Source: Gordonia zhaorongruii (GTDB lineage: Bacteria; Actinomycetota; Actinomycetes; Mycobacteriales; Mycobacteriaceae). From it: a stretch of 64,000 nucleotides of DNA. Below, piece by piece: positions 53,180 to 62,288 of the stretch. Every line of letters starts with the position of its first letter. Within the stretch, counting starts at the first letter, position 1. A program made the position numbers and the translations under genes. Location: NCBI RefSeq assembly GCF_007559005.1, contig NZ_CP041763.1:2698463-2762462 (forward strand), written 5' to 3'. Under the pieces are notes generated by a model. The model did not search any database. It was not told where the DNA came from and was given only the letters and a program-made list of their open reading frames with translations.

Positions 53180-54729
53180 CCGGCCACATCCAGGTGCACA
53201 CGCTCCCATGCCGCCCGGCGCGCACCGTCGGGATCGCGTTCGACGCGCGGCGGATCGTCGAGGATCATCACCGACCTGTCGCCCCGCACGTACGCGGGCC
53301 AGCTCGGCGACGGCACACCGCTGCGAGCGAACCAGCTCCACATCGACTGCATCGTCGAGGTGATCCGCTTGCTCGAACGCCAACTGCCTGCCGCGGCCAG
53401 TCCAGCACCGATCGGGTCGCGGTAGATGCCGAAGACCGCGAGGAGTTCGGTCGCATGCGTCGCACCGATGCCCGACGCGTTGAGCATCACGGGCGCGTAG
53501 TCGTACCGGTAGACGTAAGTCGGGGCGTGCTCGCTGTGGTACCCGGCGAAGAGCGTCGTCGGGATCCAGAACATGGCGTCGGCCGACAACCGAACCCGGT
53601 CGCGCGTACCCGGGTACAGCCGATCGATCTCCGTGCGAACCTCCGGATCGTAGACGCCGGCCAGCTGCTGGTCGGCGTCCGGAAGGATGCTCCAGAACCG
53701 CGCGAACATCTCACCTTCGTCCTTGTTGGTGCCGATGATCGTGGGCACGCGGTGCGTCGCTCCGTCGCGGGCTGCCTGCACCGGCGCCTGCGGAAGGTAG
53801 TCGCCGTCCACCGTCGGCGCGAACGGCATGGGGTCGGACAACCTCGCCCGGCGCGTGAACCCGAGCATCTTATTACCCACCCGCAGGAGGTCCTGGGCAC
53901 TGGCGCCGTCGACGATCCGCGCCACCTCGTCGGGGTCCAGCGGCGGTTCCGTGCGCTCCGGGCCGGAACGCCGCGTCGGGTCGACGAGGAGCCGCACGAA
54001 CTCGTCGGTGAAGATCCTCGCGTTCTCCTTCGTGACGGTCAGGTCCGGGACCGGGCTCTGCGCGATGGCACCGGTGAACAGTCCCTCCGCCGCCGGCGTG
54101 GCGAGCAGTGTCACCACCGCCGACCCGCCTGCGGACTCCCCGAAAACGGTGACACGTTCGGGATCGCCCCCGAAAGCCGCGATGTTGCGCTGCACCCATT
54201 CCAGTCCCGCCACCATGTCGCGCAGACCCACGTTGGTGTCGAAACGGCGGTCGTCGGTCGAGTAATCGCTCAGGTCGAGGAACCCCAGCGGACCGACCCG
54301 GTAGTTGACGGTCACGACGATCACGTCGCGGTCCCGGGCCAGGTAGGACGCGTCGTAGATCGGCGTCGACGTCCCACCCAGGATGTACGCGCCGCCGTAG
54401 TTGAACACCATGACCGGCCGCGGAGTCGGCGAGACCGACTCGGGCGCGAACACGTTGAGGGTCAGGCAGTCCTCGCTGCGCGGCTGGAAGCGTCCAGCGC
54501 CGCGAGCGGTCACCAGCTTCTCCTGGATCGGCGTGCTTCCGTAGTCGTGGCACGCGATCACGCCGGGCCACGGCGCTACGGATTCGGGCGCCTGCCACCG
54601 GCCGGCACCGACAGGCGGCTTCGCGAACGGGATCCCCTTCCAGGTGACCGTGCCGCGCTTGATGCCCCGCCCCCGCCTTCCCTCGACCGACCCTTCTACG
54701 AGTGATACCAGCGTGTCCATCAGTGCCAT
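53176..54729 (-). CDS. Carboxylesterase/type B lipase family protein
   Basis: A 517-residue esterase. The nucleophile elbow is VFGESAGGSAV (G-E-S-A-G), the oxyanion loop FNYGGAYILGG, and the EDCLTLNVF signature of carboxylesterase type B is present; the acid is probably in NKDEGEMFA and the histidine in GATHATEL. No signal peptide is seen, so it is probably cytoplasmic. AAGGTGGG upstream of ATG 54729 supports this start. It is co-transcribed with the lipoprotein downstream and divergent from pxpA. Confidence 0.93.
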   Translation of the reverse strand: MALMDTLVSLVEGSVEGRRGRGIKRGTVTWKGIPFAKPPVGAGRWQAPESVAPWPGVIACHDYGSTPIQEKLVTARGAGRFQPRSEDCLTLNVFAPESVSPTPRPVMVFNYGGAYILGGTSTPIYDASYLARDRDVIVVTVNYRVGPLGFLDLSDYSTDDRRFDTNVGLRDMVAGLEWVQRNIAAFGGDPERVTVFGESAGGSAVVTLLATPAAEGLFTGAIAQSPVPDLTVTKENARIFTDEFVRLLVDPTRRSGPERTEPPLDPDEVARIVDGASAQDLLRVGNKMLGFTRRARLSDPMPFAPTVDGDYLPQAPVQAARDGATHRVPTIIGTNKDEGEMFARFWSILPDADQQLAGVYDPEVRTEIDRLYPGTRDRVRLSADAMFWIPTTLFAGYHSEHAPTYVYRYDYAPVMLNASGIGATHATELLAVFGIYRDPIGAGLAAAGSWRSSKRITSTMQSMWSWFARSGVPSPSWPAYVRGDRSVMILDDPPRVERDPDGARRAAWERVHLDVAG

Positions 54730-54799
54730 GCGTCCCACCTTAGCGACGGGCCGGAGCAGCGGCGAGCACCGAGTTCCCAGACGGCGCTACCCTCTTCCC

Positions 54800-55555
54800 A
54801 TGCCGTCTCGCCCGACCCGCACCTCCATCGATCTCAACGCCGACCTCGGCGAAGGGGTCGGCGACGACGCCGCCATGCTTCCCCTCGTCAGCAGCGCGAA
54901 CGTCGCATGCGGATTCCATGCGGGAACCCCGGCGCTCCTGCGGCAGACGTGCAGGCAGGCCGTCGCCTCCGGCGTCCGGATCGGGGCGCAGGTCTCCTAC
55001 CCCGACCCGACGGGATTCGGCCGCCGGTTCATGGACGTGTCGCCGCACGACCTGATCGCCGACGTGCTGTACCAGATCGGGGCGATGCGGGCGCTCGCCG
55101 AATCGGTGGGTGGCAGCGTGGAGTACGTGAAACCGCATGGCGCGCTCTACAACACGGTCGTGCACCACGAGAGCCAGGCACGCGCACTGGTCGACGCGGT
55201 CGCCGCGGCGGGCGGTCTGCCGCTGATGTGCCTGCCGGGATCGGTGGTCGCCCGGCACGCGGCGGCGATCGGAATCCCGGTGATCACCGAGGCCTTCGCC
55301 GACCGCGGATACACACCGGAGGGGACTCTGGTTCCGCGCGGCGAGCCGGGCGCCCTGCTGACCGACTCGGGCGCGGTCGCCGAACGGGTCGTTCAGCTCG
55401 CCCGCACCGGCCGGATCACCGCCGTCGACGGCACCGCTCTGGACGTCGACGCCGACTCGATCTGCCTGCACGGCGACACCCCGGGAGCTGTCGCGCACGC
55501 GAAGGCGGTCCGCGAAGCACTCGCGGTCACGACTGTCGCCGTCAGCGCCCGATGA
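54800..55555 (+). CDS. pxpA: PxpA, 5-oxoprolinase subunit A (LamB/YcsF family)
   Basis: A 251-residue LamB/YcsF protein: SIDLNADLGEGVGDD at the N-terminus, ANVACGFHAGTP, GAQVSYPDPTGFGRR and VKPHGALYN are the invariant segments. PxpA works with PxpB and PxpC to cleave 5-oxoproline using ATP; pxpB and pxpC are not in this window, so this copy stands alone or pairs with genes elsewhere. Its stop overlaps the rarD ATG (ATGA). Confidence 0.94.
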   Translation: MPSRPTRTSIDLNADLGEGVGDDAAMLPLVSSANVACGFHAGTPALLRQTCRQAVASGVRIGAQVSYPDPTGFGRRFMDVSPHDLIADVLYQIGAMRALAESVGGSVEYVKPHGALYNTVVHHESQARALVDAVAAAGGLPLMCLPGSVVARHAAAIGIPVITEAFADRGYTPEGTLVPRGEPGALLTDSGAVAERVVQLARTGRITAVDGTALDVDADSICLHGDTPGAVAHAKAVREALAVTTVAVSAR

Positions 55556-56583
55556 CGCCGCGCGTCGTACCCGAATCCACTCGGGGCGTCATCGCGGGTT
55601 TCCTCGCCTACGGATCGTGGGGCCTGTTCCCGCTCTTCTTCGACGCGCTCCGTCCGACCGGGCCGTGGGAGATCCTCGCGCACCGCATCGTCTGGACTCT
55701 CCTGTTGTGCGTCGTGGTGCTGCTGGTGTTGCGCGACTGGCGGTGGGTCCGCGAGCTGCGCGGGCAGTGGCGACTGCTCGCCGGAGTCACCGTTGCGGCG
55801 TTTCTCATCGCCGTCAACTGGGTGGTCTACGTCGCCGCCGTGACGTCGGGTCACACGAGCGACGCCGCACTCGGATACTTCCTCAACCCGCTCGTCACCG
55901 TCGGGCTCGGTGTCGTGGTGCTGCGCGAACGACTCCGCCCGCTGCAATGGGCGGCAGTCGTCATCGGCGTGGTCGCCGCGGTGTTCCTGGCAGTCGCCGG
56001 CGGCCACTTCCCCACGACCTCACTGACTCTCGCGGCGTCGTTCGCCTTGTACGGACTGGCCAAGAAGAAGGTCGGTGCACGGCTTCCCGCGCTGCACGGA
56101 CTGACTCTCGAGACGGCCATCCTCGCGCCGGCCGCCGGGGCGATCTTCGTGATCGTCGCGGCTACCGGATCCGGAATCGACTTCGGCGAGCACGGTGCGG
56201 TTCACACCGCGCTGCTGTGCTTGTCCGGAATCGCGACGGCGGTGCCATTGCTGTTCTTCGCCGCAGCCGCACGACGGATACCACTCGTCACAGTCGGGCT
56301 CATCCAGTTCATCACGCCGATCATCCAGTTGCTGTGCGCCGTACTCGTCCTCGACGAGCACATTCCGCCCGAACGGTGGGCCGGGTTCGGGATCGTCTGG
56401 CTCGCACTGGTTCTGCTGTCCGCGGACAGCGTCATGGTGTTACGCGCTGCTGCTCGCCGGAACGAGGCGAGCCGGGATCGTCGGACCTCCGGGACGCTGC
56501 CCGCCGCCGGGCCGCTGGCCCACGGACAGCAGTTCGGGCCGTTCGATGAACAGGAGCCCCAGCGCCATCACCACGACCGGTGA
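55552..56583 (+). CDS. rarD: RarD/EamA-family transporter
   Basis: A 343-residue drug/metabolite-superfamily membrane protein with ten helices in two EamA halves. GFLAYGSWGLFPLFFDAL and AVNWVVYVAAVTSGHTSDA followed by LGYFLNPLV are RarD signatures. The last ~45 residues (SRDRRTSGTLPAAGPLAHG...) lie beyond the usual end of ~300 residues and are polar. This tail overlaps the convergent PAP2 gene by 144 bases. Substrate unknown; chloramphenicol sensitivity gave the family its name in other bacteria. Confidence 0.92.
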   Translation: MTPRVVPESTRGVIAGFLAYGSWGLFPLFFDALRPTGPWEILAHRIVWTLLLCVVVLLVLRDWRWVRELRGQWRLLAGVTVAAFLIAVNWVVYVAAVTSGHTSDAALGYFLNPLVTVGLGVVVLRERLRPLQWAAVVIGVVAAVFLAVAGGHFPTTSLTLAASFALYGLAKKKVGARLPALHGLTLETAILAPAAGAIFVIVAATGSGIDFGEHGAVHTALLCLSGIATAVPLLFFAAAARRIPLVTVGLIQFITPIIQLLCAVLVLDEHIPPERWAGFGIVWLALVLLSADSVMVLRAAARRNEASRDRRTSGTLPAAGPLAHGQQFGPFDEQEPQRHHHDR

Positions 56584-57819
56584 GAGAAGGGCAACGGCGC
56601 CGAAGGCACCGCTGTTCGCGAGCGGTACCGCGGCGAGGCGGGTCGCTGTCAGGATCGCGGCGAACAATGCTGCGCCGGTCGCCACCACCACGGTGCGCAG
56701 GCGGGTCCAGCCGAGTTCGGGGCGCGCCAGTGCGGCTTCGAGCGCCAGGGTGAACACCATGCCCGCGATCACATCGATCGCGTAGTGGAAGCCGAACCCC
56801 AGTGTCGCCGACACAGTGCCGATCAACCAGACGGTGCCGAAGACGCGCGACGCCGCCGATCCACGCCACCCGTGCAGGAAGATCGCCGTGGCCCATGCCG
56901 TGTGCAGACTCGGCATGCAGTTCCGCGCGATGCCTTCGTTGAAGTACGTTGCGACCGGCTCGGTGATGTGCGGTGTCACATGCGGCCAGACGTCGACCCA
57001 GCCCGCACCCGCGAGCTCGTGACCGAACGCGTACGCCGGTCCGACGACCGGGAAAAGGAAGTAGATGATCGGACCGATCATCCCGATGATCAGGAACGTA
57101 CGCACGATGTGGTGCCGCGGGAACCCGTCGCGCGCGGCATTCCGCAGCTGAAAGAACGCGATGACCGCCGCCCCGACCGGCAGGTACACGTAGATCTTGC
57201 TGAGCACCTCGGTCAGCAGCGTGCTGTCGGACACGACTCGGCCGACCGTCCACGCAGGTGACCCGAGAGCACGATCAGCCATCTCGACGTACTCGTCGAG
57301 AACCGTCGCGTTCGCCTTGGTGGACAGCACGAGCCATGCGTCGCCGACCCGCCCCATCACGATCAGGAGCGCGCCGAGACCGACCGCTTTCAACGTCGCT
57401 GCACGTTCGGTGCCATGCAGTCTCCAGAACGCGTAGCCCGCGGTGCCGATCAGCGCGAACAGAACACCGTTGCCGACTGTCGGCGCATGACCGACCACCA
57501 GTCGCTGCGCATTCCAGACCAGCTCGAGACCGACAGCCCCGCCGAGCACCCACCATCGCAGCCGCGCGGGCAGACAGACGAGCGCGAGCAGCATTCCCGC
57601 GATCTTGATCTCGCCGATTCCCGGACGGCCCACGAGATCGTGGGCGAGCAGGCCGATCGGACCCCGGATCTGGTACAGGTGCGAGACGATCTCGATGATC
57701 ACGACGAAGGCCACCAGCACGCCGACGACCGCAGACCATCCGCGCACGCCGAGTTCCACGCGACGGGCCGTCAGGACCCGGACGCGCTCAGCGAGGCTGG
57801 GCTGCAGTCGGTACAACAC
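56440..57819 (-). CDS. PAP2-superfamily membrane phosphatase / AUR1-like enzyme
   Basis: A 459-residue polytopic membrane protein with about ten helices. The PAP2_3 active-site motifs appear as RNCMPSLHTAWAT (C2 domain, S-x-x-H) and GFGFHYAIDVIAG (C3 domain, H-x3-D). The AUR1-like layout suggests transfer or hydrolysis of a lipid phosphate, for example inositol-phosphate lipid metabolism, but this is inference. It starts at GTG 57819 and its C-terminus overlaps rarD antisense. Confidence 0.88.
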   Translation of the reverse strand: MLYRLQPSLAERVRVLTARRVELGVRGWSAVVGVLVAFVVIIEIVSHLYQIRGPIGLLAHDLVGRPGIGEIKIAGMLLALVCLPARLRWWVLGGAVGLELVWNAQRLVVGHAPTVGNGVLFALIGTAGYAFWRLHGTERAATLKAVGLGALLIVMGRVGDAWLVLSTKANATVLDEYVEMADRALGSPAWTVGRVVSDSTLLTEVLSKIYVYLPVGAAVIAFFQLRNAARDGFPRHHIVRTFLIIGMIGPIIYFLFPVVGPAYAFGHELAGAGWVDVWPHVTPHITEPVATYFNEGIARNCMPSLHTAWATAIFLHGWRGSAASRVFGTVWLIGTVSATLGFGFHYAIDVIAGMVFTLALEAALARPELGWTRLRTVVVATGAALFAAILTATRLAAVPLANSGAFGAVALLSPVVVMALGLLFIERPELLSVGQRPGGGQRPGGPTIPARLVPASSSA

Positions 57820-57992
57820 GACTCAAAGGTTAACGAAAGGTTTCCGTAAACTGATAATCGCGTGACTGTAACGTCATTCACTCGATACTGAAGGGTGGCG
57901 AGAGAGGCGAATCATGTCGCTATCGCCCGTTTCGCCCTCTCCAGGAAGGGAACCGGCTCGGATCGGCCGTTTCCCGACGAGCTGCCGAGGCG

Positions 57993-58949
57993 TCAGGACA
58001 TGCGTCGCTGCCGTGCGAACTCCGCGAGGACCACTCCCGCGGCAACCGAGGCGTTCAGGCTCTCGACATCGCCGGACATCGGCACCGAGAGAACCGAATC
58101 GCACGTCTCGCGAACCAGACGGGACAGCCCCTTGCCCTCGGAACCGACCACCACAACGGTCGGCCCGGTGCCGTCGTAGTCATCGAGTGTGACGTCGCCA
58201 CCCGCATCGAGTCCGACGATCTGGGCGCCCGACTTGGCCCAATCGACCAGCGTGCGGGTCAGGTTGGGAGCCTGCGCGATCGGCAGCCGTGCTGCCGCTC
58301 CGGCGCTGGTGCGCCAGGCGACAGCGGTCACTCCGGCACTGCGCCGCTGCGGGATCAGCACACCGTGGCCGCCGAACGCGGCGACGCTGCGGACGACCGC
58401 GCCCAGGTTCCGCGGGTCGGTGATGTTGTCGAGCGCCACCAGGAGCGGCGGTTCGGGCGAAGCGAGGGCATCGGCCAGGAGGTCGTCGGGATGGGCGTAC
58501 CGGTACTCCGGCACCTGCAACGCGATGCCCTGGTGCATGCCATTCGGGGTCATCCGGTCGAGCTCGGGCCGACCGACCTCCAGGATCGAGATACCTCGAT
58601 CGCCCGCGGTGTGCACCGCTTCACGCACGCGTTCGTCGGCGTCGATCGATGTCATCACGTACAGCGCGGTGGCCGGCACGTCGGCGCGCAGACACTCGAC
58701 GACCGGATTGCGACCGAGTACGTACTCCGGTCCGTCCTCGGACTTGCGGTGCGATCGCTGCCGGCCCACGGACGACCTCGCCTCAGCCTTGGCCTTCTTG
58801 TACTTCGCGTGGTAGACGCGTTCCTCGGCCTTGGGCGTCGCTCCACGGCCCTCGAGACCGCGACGTCGCTGCCCGCCGGACCCGACGGCCTGCCCTTTCT
58901 TGGAGCCCGTCTTGCGAACGGCGCCTTTGCGTTTGGAATTGCCCGCCAT
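57993..58949 (-). CDS. rlmB: RlmB, 23S rRNA (guanosine-2'-O-) methyltransferase
   Basis: A 318-residue SPOUT methyltransferase. A ~75-residue basic N-terminal extension ([19 protein letters not shown]) precedes the substrate-binding domain ([14 protein letters not shown]) and the trefoil-knot domain with motifs [31 protein letters not shown] and [16 protein letters not shown]. The ATG at 58949 shares its last base with the cysS stop. The order cysS-rlmB matches Rv3580c-Rv3579c. Confidence 0.94.
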   Translation of the reverse strand: MAGNSKRKGAVRKTGSKKGQAVGSGGQRRRGLEGRGATPKAEERVYHAKYKKAKAEARSSVGRQRSHRKSEDGPEYVLGRNPVVECLRADVPATALYVMTSIDADERVREAVHTAGDRGISILEVGRPELDRMTPNGMHQGIALQVPEYRYAHPDDLLADALASPEPPLLVALDNITDPRNLGAVVRSVAAFGGHGVLIPQRRSAGVTAVAWRTSAGAAARLPIAQAPNLTRTLVDWAKSGAQIVGLDAGGDVTLDDYDGTGPTVVVVGSEGKGLSRLVRETCDSVLSVPMSGDVESLNASVAAGVVLAEFARQRRMS

Positions 58950-60346
58950 CAGTTGCCCTTCGTCGTCAGCGCCCATTGAGCGCCGTCGGGGGTATCGGTC
59001 ACATCGACGCCCGCCGCAGCGAGCCGGTCACGCACCTCGTCCGCGACCGCCCAGTCCTTTGCCGCCCGCGCAGTTGCGCGTCGGTCCAGCTCCGCACCGA
59101 TCAGCACGTCGAGCGCCGCCGTCGCGGCCTCGTCGGAGGCCGTCGAGGCGGCCCACCGCTCATCCAGCGGATCGGTGCCGAGGATCGCCGACATCGCCCG
59201 GATCGCCCCGGCGATGGCCAGAGCTTTCGCACCGTCGCCCGATTCGAGTGCCGTATTGCCCTCCCGCACCGCATTGTGCACAGTGGCCAGCGCCGCCGGA
59301 ACCCCGATGTCGTCGTCGAGAGCGACAGCGAACTCGTCCGTCACCTCTCCGACCTCGACGTCGCCGACCCGGTCCGCCACCCGGTTCACGAACGACTCGA
59401 TTCGTCGATAACCGGCCGCCGCCTCGTGGAGGGCCGCATCGGAGTACTCCAGCATCGAGCGGTAATGCGCGCTGCCCAGGTAGTAGCGCAACTCGACCGG
59501 ACGCACCTTCGTCATCATCGCCGGGATCGACACGACGTTGCCGAGAGACTTGCTCATCTTCTCGCCGCTCATCGTCACCCAGCCGTTGTGCAGCCAGTAC
59601 CGTGCGAATCCGTCGCCCGCGCCGTGACTCTGCGCAATCTCGTTCTCGTGGTGCGGGAACACCAGATCCATTCCACCGCAATGGATGTCGAACTCAGCGC
59701 CGAGGAGCGACGTGGCCATCGCAGAGCACTCGAGGTGCCAGCCGGGACGGCCGGGTCCCCACGGCGTCGGCCACGACGGCTCGCCGGGCTTGGCCGCCTT
59801 CCACAGAGTGAAATCATGAGGATCCCGCTTACCGGTGCCCGCACTCTCCCCCTGATGGAGGTCGTCGAGCTTGTGACCGGACAGCTGACCGTAATCGGGG
59901 AGGCTGCGCACATCGAAGTAGACGTTGCCGTCAGCCACGTAGGCGTGGCCGCGGTCGATCAGCCGCTCCATGTACTCGACCATCTGCGTGACGAACCCGG
60001 TGGCACGCGGCTCGGCCGACGGCGGCAGCACACCGAGCGCGTCATACGCCCGGGTGAACTCCCGCTCGTGCGTCGCCGCCCACTCCCACCAGGGACGGCC
60101 TGCCTCGTCGGCCTTGCGGAGAATCTTGTCGTCGATATCGGTGACGTTGCGAATGAACAGCACATCGTGGCCGCGGTACTCGAGCCATCGACGCAGGACG
60201 TCGAAGGCGATTCCGCTGCGCACATGACCGATGTGGGGCACACCTTGGACGGTGGCGCCGCACAGGTACACGGACGCAGTGCCGGGACGGAGCGGAACGA
60301 AGTCGCGGACCTCTCGGGATGCGGTGTCGAACAGACGTAGGGTCAC
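58949..60346 (-). CDS. cysS: CysS, cysteinyl-tRNA synthetase
   Basis: A 465-residue class Ia aminoacyl-tRNA synthetase. The HIGH motif is [15 protein letters not shown] is in [11 protein letters not shown], and the zinc ligands are in [18 protein letters not shown] and [11 protein letters not shown]. It charges tRNA-Cys in the cytoplasm; its relative MshC in mycothiol synthesis lacks this C-terminal layout and length. It starts at GTG 60346, 11 bases after the ispF stop. Confidence 0.97.
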   Translation of the reverse strand: MTLRLFDTASREVRDFVPLRPGTASVYLCGATVQGVPHIGHVRSGIAFDVLRRWLEYRGHDVLFIRNVTDIDDKILRKADEAGRPWWEWAATHEREFTRAYDALGVLPPSAEPRATGFVTQMVEYMERLIDRGHAYVADGNVYFDVRSLPDYGQLSGHKLDDLHQGESAGTGKRDPHDFTLWKAAKPGEPSWPTPWGPGRPGWHLECSAMATSLLGAEFDIHCGGMDLVFPHHENEIAQSHGAGDGFARYWLHNGWVTMSGEKMSKSLGNVVSIPAMMTKVRPVELRYYLGSAHYRSMLEYSDAALHEAAAGYRRIESFVNRVADRVGDVEVGEVTDEFAVALDDDIGVPAALATVHNAVREGNTALESGDGAKALAIAGAIRAMSAILGTDPLDERWAASTASDEAATAALDVLIGAELDRRATARAAKDWAVADEVRDRLAAAGVDVTDTPDGAQWALTTKGN

Positions 60347-60357
60347 GACCTGCGATT

Positions 60358-60822
60358 CTACTTGAGGGACAGCAGCGCAGTCGCCACTGCCGCAACACCT
60401 TCGCCGCGGCCGGTGAGACCCAGGCCGTCGGTGGTGGTCGCCGACACCGAGACCGGCGCTCCGACCAGGCCCGACAGCAGTTCCTGGGCTTCGGCTCGCC
60501 GAGGCCCGATCTTGGGGCGATTGCCGATGATCTGCACGGCGGCGTTCTCCGGCACGAATCCCTCTGTGTCGAGAAGTCCGATCACGTGCCGCAGCATCGT
60601 CTCGCCGGTGACGTCGTCCCACTCCGGGCGACCGACACCGAATACCAGCCCCAGATCGCCGAGGCCTGCTGCGGAGAGCAGCGCGTCGCACAACGCGTGC
60701 ACTCCGACGTCTCCGTCGGAATGTCCCGCGCATCCATCCGCGTCGTCGAACCGCAGCCCCACCATCCAGCAGTCCCGTCCCTGCTCGAACGGGTGAACGT
60801 CCGTACCGATGCCCACGCGCAT
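60358..60822 (-). CDS. ispF: IspF, 2-C-methyl-D-erythritol 2,4-cyclodiphosphate synthase
   Basis: A 154-residue MEP-pathway enzyme. The zinc site is D-V-H in [12 protein letters not shown] with the third ligand in [17 protein letters not shown]; the [14 protein letters not shown] end is the family signature. The ATG at 60822 gives normal length. It makes isoprenoid precursors that also feed the menaquinone side chain. It is 114 bases downstream of ispD and next to cysS. Confidence 0.97.
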   Translation of the reverse strand: MRVGIGTDVHPFEQGRDCWMVGLRFDDADGCAGHSDGDVGVHALCDALLSAAGLGDLGLVFGVGRPEWDDVTGETMLRHVIGLLDTEGFVPENAAVQIIGNRPKIGPRRAEAQELLSGLVGAPVSVSATTTDGLGLTGRGEGVAAVATALLSLK

Positions 60823-60936
60823 GGCTGGCGTCTCCTTACGTCTCGGGTCCCGCTGTCGCTGCCATTGTGTCGCAGATTCTCCACGCGGCCGCTCCGGCAT
60901 TGCACCGTTGCGCCACGCAGCGGCAGCCAGCTGCGG

Positions 60937-61584
60937 TCAGGCCAGCATCCTGGCGAGAGTCAGATCGAACGCCGTCGTGACCTTGAACGCCATCGCGTCC
61001 CCCGTCACCACCTGGACCGAGACGCCGGCGGCCTCAACCAGTCCGGCATCGTCGGTGGCGTCACCCGATTCGGCGTGTGCGCCACGGAGCACATCGGCGG
61101 CGAACCCCTGCGGAGTCTGCACCGCACGCAACGGGTTCCGATCGGGCGTGGCGACCACCCACCCGGCGGCATCGACCTGTTTCAGGGTGTCGGCCACCGG
61201 AAGTCCGGGGACCACCGCGAGTGCGCCGTCACGGAGCGCGGCGACGACGTCGACAAACAACGACGGAGGCGTGAGAGCACGAGCAGCGTCGTGCACGAGC
61301 ACCAACTGGGCGTCGGTGACAGCGAGCGCGGCACGTACCGAATCACTTCGCTCAGCACCCCCGGCGACGACACGCGCCGACGGCACCAGATCCCGGGCGC
61401 TGGCCACCAGATCCGCGGGCACTGCGACGATGATCTCGTCGACCACCCCCGACTCGTGTGCGGCGGCGACGCTGCGTTCGAGCAGCGTCGTCCCGCCGAC
61501 TTCCACGAATGCCTTCGGCTTGGGCTCCCCCAGTCGGGCGCCCGTACCTGCGGCGGGGATGAGCGCGGCCACACGGCCGGCCAT
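60937..61584 (-). CDS. ispD: IspD, 2-C-methyl-D-erythritol 4-phosphate cytidylyltransferase
   Basis: A 215-residue nucleotidyltransferase. The CTP-binding loop is LIPAAGTGARLGEPKPKAF; HDAARALTPPSLF and NPLRAVQTPQGF are further family motifs, and the two end sequences (EAAGVSVQVVTGDAMAFKVT) are typical. The ATG at 61584 is preferred over the adjacent GTG. It starts 5 bases after the carD stop, so carD, ispD and ispF are probably one unit. Confidence 0.97.
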   Translation of the reverse strand: MAGRVAALIPAAGTGARLGEPKPKAFVEVGGTTLLERSVAAAHESGVVDEIIVAVPADLVASARDLVPSARVVAGGAERSDSVRAALAVTDAQLVLVHDAARALTPPSLFVDVVAALRDGALAVVPGLPVADTLKQVDAAGWVVATPDRNPLRAVQTPQGFAADVLRGAHAESGDATDDAGLVEAAGVSVQVVTGDAMAFKVTTAFDLTLARMLA

Positions 61585-61589
61585 CACAC

Positions 61590-62078
61590 TCAGGACGCCG
61601 CAGCCAGGATCTCGTCGAGGATGCTGTCGGCCTTCTCGTCGTCGGTGTTCCGAGCGAGCGAGAGCTCGTCGACGAGAACACGGCGAGCGCGAGTCATCAT
61701 GCGCTTCTCGCCCGCGGACAGACCTCGGTCCTGCTCACGACGCCAGAGGTCGCGGACGATCTCGGCGACCTTGATGATGTCCCCCGAGTTCAGCTTCTCC
61801 TGGTTCGCCTTGAAACGGCGGGCCCAGTTCGTGGGCTCTTCGGCGTGTTCGGCACGCAGTACCTGAAATACCTCGTCGAGACCCTCTTCACCGACTACGT
61901 CGCGTACGCCGACGTAGTCGAGTTTGCTGGAGGGGATCTGCACCGTCATGTCGCCGTCTGCGACCTTCAGAACCAGGTATTCGACTTCTTCACCCTTGAT
62001 GGTTCGAACGACGATGTCGTCAATTCGAGCAGCACCGTGATGGGGGTACACAACGGTGTCGCCAACTTTGAAATTCAA
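61590..62078 (-). CDS. carD: CarD, RNA polymerase-binding transcription regulator, TTG start
   Basis: A 162-residue protein, the same length as M. tuberculosis CarD. The N-terminal RNA-polymerase-interacting domain has [17 protein letters not shown]; the C-terminal helical DNA-binding domain has [13 protein letters not shown] with the tryptophan that inserts at the -10 edge of promoters. The start is TTG at 62078 with AGGGGCAGGG 5-14 bases upstream. CarD stabilises open complexes at rRNA and other promoters. It is divergent from lpqE. Confidence 0.96.
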   Translation of the reverse strand: MNFKVGDTVVYPHHGAARIDDIVVRTIKGEEVEYLVLKVADGDMTVQIPSSKLDYVGVRDVVGEEGLDEVFQVLRAEHAEEPTNWARRFKANQEKLNSGDIIKVAEIVRDLWRREQDRGLSAGEKRMMTRARRVLVDELSLARNTDDEKADSILDEILAAAS

Positions 62079-62097
62079 TGTTCCCTGCCCCTTTCGA

Positions 62098-62115
62098 GTG
62101 TTACCAGTGTAACAC
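62098..62115. promoter_or_regulatory. Dyad over the predicted carD -10 element
   Basis: GTGTTAC (62098-62104) and GTAACAC (62109-62115) form a perfect 7-base inverted repeat with a 4-base spacer. Within it the minus strand reads TACACT (62106-62111), a T-A-N-N-N-T -10 match 28 bases upstream of the carD start. A factor binding here would cover the promoter. Confidence 0.5.
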
Positions 62116-62159
62116 CCACCCCCTGACACCCTTTCCAACGGTGCAGGTCAACCCAGGTT

Positions 62160-62199
62160 CCGTATGATACGGCCGTAATTCACGGTGCAATATACGGCC
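62160..62199. promoter_or_regulatory. Cluster of CCGTAT/ATACGG motifs between carD and lpqE
   Basis: CCGTATGATACGG (62160-62172) is a perfect 13-base palindrome; GGCCGTA (62171-62177) and TACGGCC (62193-62199) form a second inverted repeat. The nested arrangement lies mid-way in the carD-lpqE gap and could be an operator controlling one or both genes. Confidence 0.45.
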
Positions 62200-62225
62200 C
62201 CGAGGGAACTTTTCCGGCTCCCGCC

Positions 62226-62242
62226 CACTACGCTGCGTAGTG
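62226..62242. promoter_or_regulatory. 17-base perfect palindrome upstream of lpqE
   Basis: CACTACGC (62226-62233), central T, GCGTAGTG (62235-62242). It ends 46 bases before the lpqE start and may be an operator or a 5' UTR hairpin. Confidence 0.5.
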
Positions 62243-62288
62243 AGCGTTCGCATCCGGCGGACAGTGCGACGACCACCCGGAGGAAAAG

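Noticed and set aside
51508..54705. Long frames antisense to znuB and to the carboxylesterase
   Set aside because: No recognisable domain; they disappear outside the real genes and mirror their codon structure.
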